This document shows positions 1 to 7,200 of a stretch of DNA of 21,257 nt, piece after piece. The notes beneath the pieces were generated by a model. That model was given only the letters and a program-made list of their open reading frames with translations. It did no database searches and was not told the origin of the DNA. Numbering within the stretch: the first letter of the stretch is position 1; the number at the start of each line of letters is the position of its first letter. Source of the stretch: a virus; the IMG/VR virus record IMGVR_UViG_3300037069_000480, positions 1 through 21,257 of that record; one strand, 5' to 3'. The position numbers and the translations under genes were made by a program.

Positions 1-1749
1 CGTCGCATTGATTGCATTAGCTTTGCTGCTTATTTCGCAAAATCTCATACTACATTGGTAGTAGTGATTCCATTTACGGACCTGTTCTTCATTGAATGGA
101 CCCGTAGATTTTGTGATCTTCAACCACCGAAGGTATTTCAAAATGGACTCTACGACAATCTTTATCTGCTGCGCTGGAGTTGCCCTGTGCGCAATTGGCT
201 TCATGACACTCAGCATCTATTCCATAGCATGTTTTCTGAGTACCCTAAACGCCTCTCCTTTGTCGCCGCATACGCCCTACGAAACATCCGTTACTGGAAA
301 GATGACGGTAAGACTGGGAATCTGCTGGATTATTATCGGTATAACGCTCTTGATAGCTGGGCTACTGTAAACAGCTACGTGAGTCTTATCTCGGAAGCAG
401 AACCGTATGCAATTCGGAATTACCTAATGGAGTTTCCATTGGTCTTCCCCTGTCTTACTTGCGAGATCGAAGGGATCAAGGTAGACATGGAAAGATTGGC
501 AGTCGTGAAGGCTGAGAAGGAACAGCAAGTTAACATGGAACTCGCAGAGTTTCAAACTGCTATTGCTGCACCAGCTTTCAATCCCAACTCACCACCACAG
601 AAGATGAATCTGTTCAAGGTGCTGGGACTAGGACACCTGCCGAACACTGCTAAGGCGAGCATGCTTAAAGCTCAGGCCAGCAGTCCGTTCAACAACCGTA
701 TCTTGTCGGACATGGTTAGCATTATCAAAGCTGCTAAGCTTGTCAATACCTATTTTCAACCGGAGAAATTCTGGCATGGACGTTGTTACTATAAGATTAA
801 TCCAGCAGGAACAGACACCGGAAGACTTGCAAGTTCTGAATCATCTTACTGGTGCGGCCTTCAAATCCAAAACATACCGCGAGATGATTCGGTTAAACAA
901 TGTCTTGTATCCGATCCCGGCTACTTGCTTTGTGAGATTGACAAAGCTCAAGCAGAAGCAAGATGTGTTGGATATTTGGCTGGAGAAACTGCCCTTATTG
1001 ACTTAGTTGAGGGACCACATGATTATCACTCGTACAACGCCCAACGATTCTTTGGAGTTCCTTACGAGACAATCTACTCCGATGAATTTCACAAGACTAT
1101 TAACAAGGAGTTGCGTGATCTTTCCAAGCGGACGAATCATGGTGCTAACTACAACATGGGAGCAAGTGTCATGCTTGACACCATGGGACCTAAGGATGTG
1201 GCACGAGCAAAGATTCTCCTCAAACTTTCGGGATCACTTCGGGAAGTATGCCAAATACTCTTGGACCGTTATGCAGCAACATATCCGCGAGTCAAGGGAA
1301 GCTGGTATGAGAGTATCATTATGCAGGTCAAACTTACTGGCAGACTTGTTAACCCCTTCGGACGCACGCGTATATTTTTTGGAAAACCTTGGTTGGACAA
1401 GCGGGCTCTGAATGCAGCAGTAGCACACCAGCCACAGTCTACTAGTGTTGATGCAGTGAATATCGAATTCTACGATCTGTGGCGTTGCCAGATTTACGGT
1501 AGCTTCTATCGTGACGGCAAACAAATCTTCGTGGACCTAGTCAATAAGATTCGTATCAAGGCACAGATTCATGACAGTCTGTTCTTCCAGTATCTCAAAG
1601 GAAAATCTAACGAGTGGATTCCACAGGCAGTGCGAGATACGATCATGACAACTCGCGTGAAGATCACCGATCCTCATGGAGTTACTAGAGAAATGTACAT
1701 TCCTTCCGACATTGGTTGCGGAAAAGAAAGATGGTCAGAACTGAAATGA
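1..1749 (+). CDS. DNA polymerase I, family A (3'-5' exonuclease + polymerase), 5' end outside window
   Basis: Replicates phage DNA with proofreading. The frame is open to the left edge, so the true start and the Exo I motif lie outside the window. Residues are numbered from the first ATG at 55, which cuts into the exonuclease domain. Exo II is N30/D34 and Exo III is Y96xxxD100. Polymerase motif A is D296-K-A-Q-A-E301-A-R303, with the catalytic Asp and the steric-gate Glu five residues apart as in E. coli Pol I. Motif B (O helix) is R354, K358, H362 and Y366, the same spacing as R754, K758, F762 and Y766 of Pol I, so His replaces Phe/Tyr. Motif C is H506-D507-S508, with the catalytic Asp kept and Ser in place of the usual Glu. 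No 5' nuclease domain is visible. The 3' end overlaps the next gene. The family call is very secure; the exact start is unknown. Confidence 0.96.
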   Translation, partial: RRIDCISFAAYFAKSHTTLVVVIPFTDLFFIEWTRRFCDLQPPKVFQNGLYDNLYLLRWSCPVRNWLHDTQHLFHSMFSEYPKRLSFVAAYALRNIRYWKDDGKTGNLLDYYRYNALDSWATVNSYVSLISEAEPYAIRNYLMEFPLVFPCLTCEIEGIKVDMERLAVVKAEKEQQVNMELAEFQTAIAAPAFNPNSPPQKMNLFKVLGLGHLPNTAKASMLKAQASSPFNNRILSDMVSIIKAAKLVNTYFQPEKFWHGRCYYKINPAGTDTGRLASSESSYWCGLQIQNIPRDDSVKQCLVSDPGYLLCEIDKAQAEARCVGYLAGETALIDLVEGPHDYHSYNAQRFFGVPYETIYSDEFHKTINKELRDLSKRTNHGANYNMGASVMLDTMGPKDVARAKILLKLSGSLREVCQILLDRYAATYPRVKGSWYESIIMQVKLTGRLVNPFGRTRIFFGKPWLDKRALNAAVAHQPQSTSVDAVNIEFYDLWRCQIYGSFYRDGKQIFVDLVNKIRIKAQIHDSLFFQYLKGKSNEWIPQAVRDTIMTTRVKITDPHGVTREMYIPSDIGCGKERWSELK

Positions 1750-3068
1750 CAACCAATCCACCAAAGAACCACGAACTCTTTGATCTGTACTTCAGGTATG
1801 TGGAAGATACTGAAGCGCCACTTATCTATCACCGCTGGTCCTTGTTGACCGGCGTTGGTGCTTTTCTGGGAAGACAATTCTACATCAGCAATGGGCTTGG
1901 TAGAATCTTTCCTAACATGTATACGATGCTGGTCGGGAACCCCGGCACCCGTAAGAGTTCCGCGATTAAGACAAGTCGCCGTATTCTCAGCACTGCTGGT
2001 TACTCGACATTCTCAGCGGACCGGACTACGAAAGAAAAGTTCCTACTTGACCTTGAAGGAATTACTGATGAAGACGAATACCTTGCCAAAGCGAATGGCC
2101 GCAGTAAAAAGAGAGATGAAAATCCTAGAGACATTCTTGAATCCCTGGGCCTCGTCACTGGAGATAGTGGACATGATGGAATCCCTAAAGAAGTCTTTAT
2201 CGTTGCCGACGAGTTCAATGAATTCGCAGGTACCGGTAACATTGATTTCTTATCAACCCTTGGGAGTCTCTGGGATTGGGACGATGAGAATCTCACTTAC
2301 AAGCAGCGGTTTAAAAACTCAAAATCCATTTCCATTTTTCAGCCTACGATTTCGCTGCTTGGAGGGAACACTCACACTAGTTTGCAAGCTACCTTTCCGG
2401 CTGCGGCAATTGGACAAGGTTTCCTCTCTAGACTTATTCTTGTTCATTCAGAGCCAAGCGGTAGGAAAATTACGTTTCCTAAGAAGCCGGATGAAAGCAT
2501 TATCGTACGAATGGGAGAACTCTTCAACACAATCCGCACCGAGATAAAAGGTGAGGCTAGCTTCACACCGACAGCTATCCAAGCATTAGATACAATCTAT
2601 CGGACGTGGAAAGATATTGAAGATTATCGGTTCAAGCATTACTCAACTCGTAGATTCACGCACTTGCAGAAACTCTGCATGATTTGTGCAGCTTGCAGGT
2701 TGAGTACGAAGATTGATGTTCAGGATGTGATTCTCGCTAACACCGTACTTACATTCACCGAACGAGATATGCCGAAAGCACTGGGTGAATATGGCAAGGA
2801 CCCGAACTCAGAAGCTAAGCAAAACTTGATGGCCCATTTGTACGAATGCAAGGAACCACAGAGTTTCAATCAACTCTACAAAGTTGTCCAACGGGACCTG
2901 CCGAAACAGAGCATGATGCCAGAACTAATTGCTAGTCTTATGCACGCAGGTAAGATTCAGGAATGGCCAATGGGTCATGCCAAAGGATACTTGGCTAAAC
3001 AGAAGCCAGTAGATGACCGAGCTAGTTATGTTGATTTGAAACTACTTAAGGAAGCGAGACCAAGATGA
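1731..3068 (+). CDS. Phage ATPase, DUF3987 / primase-helicase-like
   Basis: A P-loop ATPase of 445 aa, probably acting in replication as a helicase-like motor or loader next to the polymerase. Numbered from the ATG at 1731, Walker A is G69-N-P-G-T-R-K75-S76. Walker B is a hydrophobic strand ending in D160-E161. A later G-F-L-S-R stretch after a G-G-N-T segment could supply the sensor/arginine finger. The N-terminal layout (aromatic-rich helix, then Y-P/F-P-N strand into the P-loop) is that of phage DUF3987-type proteins. No primase zinc finger or TOPRIM domain is seen. Start choice: ATG 1731 has GGA eight bases upstream. ATG 1746 overlaps the polymerase stop as ATGA and is the main alternative, and an in-frame TTG lies at 1716. 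Translation is probably coupled to the polymerase gene. The ATPase call is strong; the replicative role is inferred from context. Confidence 0.85.
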   Translation: MVRTEMTTNPPKNHELFDLYFRYVEDTEAPLIYHRWSLLTGVGAFLGRQFYISNGLGRIFPNMYTMLVGNPGTRKSSAIKTSRRILSTAGYSTFSADRTTKEKFLLDLEGITDEDEYLAKANGRSKKRDENPRDILESLGLVTGDSGHDGIPKEVFIVADEFNEFAGTGNIDFLSTLGSLWDWDDENLTYKQRFKNSKSISIFQPTISLLGGNTHTSLQATFPAAAIGQGFLSRLILVHSEPSGRKITFPKKPDESIIVRMGELFNTIRTEIKGEASFTPTAIQALDTIYRTWKDIEDYRFKHYSTRRFTHLQKLCMICAACRLSTKIDVQDVILANTVLTFTERDMPKALGEYGKDPNSEAKQNLMAHLYECKEPQSFNQLYKVVQRDLPKQSMMPELIASLMHAGKIQEWPMGHAKGYLAKQKPVDDRASYVDLKLLKEARPR

Positions 3069-3259
3069 GCACTGATGCAAATGGCGCTACACTGAAACCA
3101 GAGTGGCAACAAGCTCAGGTAGTAGATACTGACAAGTGTCAACCACCGGGCGATGGCCGCACCTACAAACATAAGGATGTTTGGGTGTGGGAAGGCGGAG
3201 TGATTACCAACAAGGTACGTTGCTCTACGTGTGGACGAGTTGAAACTAAAGGAGAATGA
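3065..3259 (+). CDS. Small putative zinc-ribbon protein
   Basis: A 64-aa protein whose ATG overlaps the stop of the ATPase gene (ATGA), pointing to translational coupling. It has C25, H36 and a C53-x-x-C56-G knuckle near the C-terminus, a spacing that could bind one zinc ion (C-H-C-C). The middle is rich in Trp and Lys. An AAGGA 12 nt upstream is a rather distant SD. I do not recognise the family. Zinc ribbons of this size in phage replication blocks are often nucleic-acid-binding or regulatory, but that is a guess. The reading frame is well supported by the tight packing and by the next gene's SD lying within its 3' end. Confidence 0.7.
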   Translation: MSTDANGATLKPEWQQAQVVDTDKCQPPGDGRTYKHKDVWVWEGGVITNKVRCSTCGRVETKGE

Positions 3260-3260
3260 C

Positions 3261-3983
3261 ATGGCGTTTAAGAATCTGGACATGCTGATTGCAGTCCTTC
3301 GCAGTGGTGGAGAGATTGGTGATTTCGTTGGACCCTTGCCAACTGACAATGATGCAGCTTGGCTGACTTACGATGAATTCGTTGGTCGACTTGCCAAGGA
3401 TATGGGTAGCCAGCAACAAGATTTGATCCACATGGCCGTGGGAATCTCAGGTGAAGCTGGTGAACTCCTTGATGCGATCAAGAAATACTGGGCCTATAAC
3501 AAGCCACTCGACTTGGAGAATGTGATCGAAGAGTTGGGAGATTTGGAATTCTACATGCAAGGCATGCGACTCCTGTGTGGCCTCACTCGCGAGCAAGTGC
3601 TGGAGGCTAACTACGCGAAACTGTCCGAGCGCTACAAGGGACTGGTGTATTCCGATGAAGCTGCGCAAACTCGTGCAGATAAGATCGAACCACAGTTGCA
3701 GATAGTTGATTGCACGAAGAAGGAATTCCAGACGCCGGAAACTCAGAAGCCAGTTTCGCTCAGCAATGAGCAAGTGGCGGCAGTGGATGAAACTGCTGGT
3801 CTGGAGAATCCAGACTTGTTTGAAAACATGCCACCGTGGTTGCAAGAACTGGTGGTGAAATTTACGCCAATGCCTATTCCAAAGGTACTGGCTTTTAACA
3901 CTGGCATGTCTGGTGTGCATGGTTCTGTACTCTTCGTAGGAGAGACTGAACCGAAGTTCTTTTACAAACCCAAGGAAGCATGA
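3261..3983 (+). CDS. MazG-like nucleoside triphosphate pyrophosphohydrolase with C-terminal extension
   Basis: A 240-aa protein. Residues about 55-130 form the MazG-like all-alpha fold, with the metal-binding pair E65-A-G-E68 and E91-L-G-D94 (the EXXE...EXXD signature), followed by an N-x-x-K-L-x-x-R-Y end typical of phage members. The family hydrolyses (d)NTPs to monophosphates. In phages this is linked to clearing aberrant nucleotides or lowering stress alarmone signals. The start is ATG 3261 because a strong GGAG lies 6 nt upstream; an in-frame GTG at 3231 lacks this. About 35 residues precede the MazG core. Roughly 100 residues follow it (from about 140), beginning with a Gln/Glu/Pro-rich linker, and I recognise no domain there. 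The function of the core is secure; the extension is unassigned. Confidence 0.88.
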   Translation: MAFKNLDMLIAVLRSGGEIGDFVGPLPTDNDAAWLTYDEFVGRLAKDMGSQQQDLIHMAVGISGEAGELLDAIKKYWAYNKPLDLENVIEELGDLEFYMQGMRLLCGLTREQVLEANYAKLSERYKGLVYSDEAAQTRADKIEPQLQIVDCTKKEFQTPETQKPVSLSNEQVAAVDETAGLENPDLFENMPPWLQELVVKFTPMPIPKVLAFNTGMSGVHGSVLFVGETEPKFFYKPKEA

Positions 3984-4207
3984 TGAACGTCAGTGAACGA
4001 TGGAAGTATAAAGTAGCAATCGTAGATGCCGTTCAGTTGAAGTCGCTGAACACTGATGCTACTATCTCCATCCCAGCCTTCGTAATCCAAGCTATGCAAC
4101 AGCCGGAATTCGGAGACTGGAATGAAGATGCATGGATTGTGCAGAAGCCTGATGGTTCTGTTGCCATGTATTCCGACGGTGATTTCCGTGCGGAGTTCGA
4201 GCAGTAA
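3983..4207 (+). CDS. Small conserved phage protein of unknown function
   Basis: A 74-aa protein, last gene of the + block. The start is ATG 3983, which overlaps the mazG-like stop as TGATG. AGGA at 3973-3976 sits 6 nt before it, a better distance than to the ATG at 3980. The pattern (an N-terminal K-V-A-I-V-D-A-V-Q strand, a central G-D-W, then A-W-I-V...D-G-S-V and a C-terminal D-F-R-x-E-F) is that of a small protein common in many tailed phages with no known function. Its stop codon directly touches the stop codon of the opposing 1728-aa gene. The gene is likely real; no function is proposed. Confidence 0.75.
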   Translation: MNVSERWKYKVAIVDAVQLKSLNTDATISIPAFVIQAMQQPEFGDWNEDAWIVQKPDGSVAMYSDGDFRAEFEQ

Positions 4208-7200
4208 CTAAGGAGTAGTAACTCCCGCTGCTTCCGGACTTGGTTCAATCACTGCATTGCTCCAGTCCGGAAGTGGTTCTCCACCCATGATCTCGCTAAG
4301 TCTCTGTCCATACGGACTCTGCATCTTAGCTCGCATCTTCTCCACCACACTGACGTTTGCATCCTTCGACCACTTCTGCATACTTGCTTGGAAGTTCTCG
4401 ATGCGACCACCAGCACGTGCGTAGTCTTTCATCAGTCCATCAATCACCTCGTCTGGTGGAAACTGATTCTTGTTGAAGTAACTCTTAGCACGCTCACCCA
4501 GAGCTTCACGTCGCGCAGTATCTGCAGCTTCGTAACTCTTGAGTCGATACATGTTGTTAAGTGCGACAGCTTCATCCATCGGGCGACTGCCGAGAATTCG
4601 GCTGCTACTAGCGATGAGACTGAAGTCACTGCTCGCAGAAATCAAACTCCCCTTGCTTGTCGTAGCTTGTTGATTCACTACTTGCGCCAGTCCTGCGAGT
4701 GGACGATTGACACCATTGTGTTCCAATCCTTGCAGTAGTGATTGGCCGATCGCAGCACCGCCTGCAATGTTGCTACCAACACTGATGAGGTTCTTGACAA
4801 TCTTCGTGCTCGCGTCAATCGCAGGAATATCCAACGGATTGATTGGCAAGATGGTCATGTGCCGTGGGTTGATATCACCACGAGTGTAGAGTGCGGGAGT
4901 CTGCCCATTCATGATAAGTGGGAGCGCACTCGTAGTTCCATACATCAACCAATCTCCAACTTCCTTCCCGAGCAGATTCGGAGCGAAAGAGTACGCGTCG
5001 GTGTGTCCTTGGTTCGTAGCTGCGTTGCCAATAAGGTGAGTATTGACAGCTTCGAAGAACGGTGTTCCGTTAAGTCCAAACAAGCCCGCCTGCATTCCGA
5101 ACAAAGTTGCAACTGCCCTCTTATCCTTATTCTCAACGTGTCGAAAGAGCTGCTGCATAAGGTTGAAGGAGTATGTTTGGAACAGTGACACCGCAGAACC
5201 AAGAACCCCTTGGAAGACAATGGGCCTTTGTGATGTGATATAGTTACCTTGCACCCGGTTGGTGAAGACGCTGATATATGCATTTTGTTCCGCCAGTGAT
5301 AGCGCTCCTTTTTGTACTGCTGGTTCTGTGAGTTGTCGCATCACATCAGCAGAAATGAATCGGGTGAATTGTTCAGCTTGCTCGTTGAGAGTAATCTTAG
5401 CACCAGTCTCGAAAGCTTTGGTAATTCCATCCGAGAATACTTTATAGTCCGGACGCATGGCGATATCTTCCATCATGCTATGGACTTGTTGGAGAGTTTC
5501 ACGAATATCACCATTGGCTTTGTAGCGAGCCACGAGAGTCTTACCTTCAGGGCCCCAATAGTTCTGGATAGCTTGAGCCAGCAACTTGGTGGAACTAGGA
5601 ACACGCGTGGTACTACCGGGCATTGCAATGGTCAATGCTTCATTAAGTTTGCCAAGCAGCTCCGGATCTTTGGCCGCCAGTGTCCGGATACTAGCGAGTT
5701 CCGTACTCAGCAGGAGTGGCGTGCTGACGGTGTTAAGAACAGAGTTGAAGAAGTCAAGTCGCAGGACGGAGTTGGCCAAGAAAGCATTAGCCTTCGAGAG
5801 TCCTTCACGAATCAGATTCCGATCACGCGGTGCATTAGCTGTGATCAGTTGTTCTTGGTTCTGATAGATTCCCTTGACACCATACTTCTCCATGATGTCA
5901 TTGACTTCCTTGTAATCAATCAATCCTTTGCTAGCCTTACCAAAAGCATCATCAACGAATCGATACGCACGAACACCAAGAGCATCTACAAATTCGTTAG
6001 CTTGGTGCAAGAATTGATACTCGCTCCGCTTGCTGACGTCAAGGAATGTTTTGATGTAGTCGTCGAATGGATTGACAACTTCCGTGTTGCTCGCTCGCGC
6101 GCTTCCAGCAAATCGAGAAGTAGCCGCGTCCGTGTAGCTCCGGCCGAGAGCGCGCAGTTCAGCAAACTGTTGCGCATAGTTTGTCTCGACTGAATCTCGG
6201 ACCAGTCGCTTAGTTTGGTTCTGGTGCCAACGGAGATAGTCCTCGACAATGTTTCCTCCACGCACTTCTGGGAAAGTGTCGGCCAAGGCTCCGGATTTCC
6301 GGAGTTCCGAATTGATGCGAGGCTCGTTGATTGTGAGATTGTAGTCATACAAGTCCTTGGATTTAAACCAATCTTCGGTACCACGCTTGCTAACCACAGT
6401 GAAGTTCTTGGTATCAACCATCGCAATACGCTTCTGGAGTTCAGCTGCATCACGACCGAAGACCATAGTAACTTCACTGGTGCCAAATGCACGACCTTCA
6501 ATCGGTCGGACGAATGCGAAATGTTGGAAGTACGTGGTGTCAATTGGCGGCACATAGACAGTGTCACCTTGGTAGCTAGTGGTAGTTCCCTTTGCATTCC
6601 ACAGAACTTGACGCTTGCCCACACGCTCACCATTGATGGCAGTGTGACCAGCAAGGAATTCTACAACCGTGGGATTCTGCACATCGATATACAACTTGCG
6701 ACCATCCGCAGTTGCTTGCGAGATAGCTGCTGCCAGCTTCTCACCTTGGAGTTCTTTCAACTCTCGCAGCATCAGTTGGTTGGGATTCGCAGGATTGAAT
6801 ACGTATTTCTCATCACTGTTCCGCAAGAGATTCGTGACAACACCAAGTTCAGCTGCTGCCTTAGGATCACGTTGAATCTTGAGACTCAGTGGACCCATGA
6901 GTTCCATCATCTTTGCAGTATCTTCTTGCGCCCACAGATGTACCAACTTACCACTGGTCTGAGCAGCAAGTTCAAGTTGGTCACCGTAGTTGGCATTGGC
7001 ACTGCCGAACATGCTGGAACCAGCACCATTCGAGTCAGCCAACTTGGCTGCAGTCTGCTGGAGTTTGATAAGTTTGCTGTGACGTGCGGTACCAAGAACG
7101 GAAGCAGATGCTTCTTCGCTAGCTTGAACTGCTTGCTGGACACGATACGTCCAAGCAAGTTCACCCGTGACAAATTGCCCACCATTGTTGGACACTTGAT

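Noticed and set aside
3231-3260. Upstream GTG start for the MazG-like gene, and TTG starts at 1716, 11692, 18561 and 19880
   Set aside because: In each case an ATG a little downstream has a better-placed SD, and the longer forms overlap the preceding gene more than is usual here.
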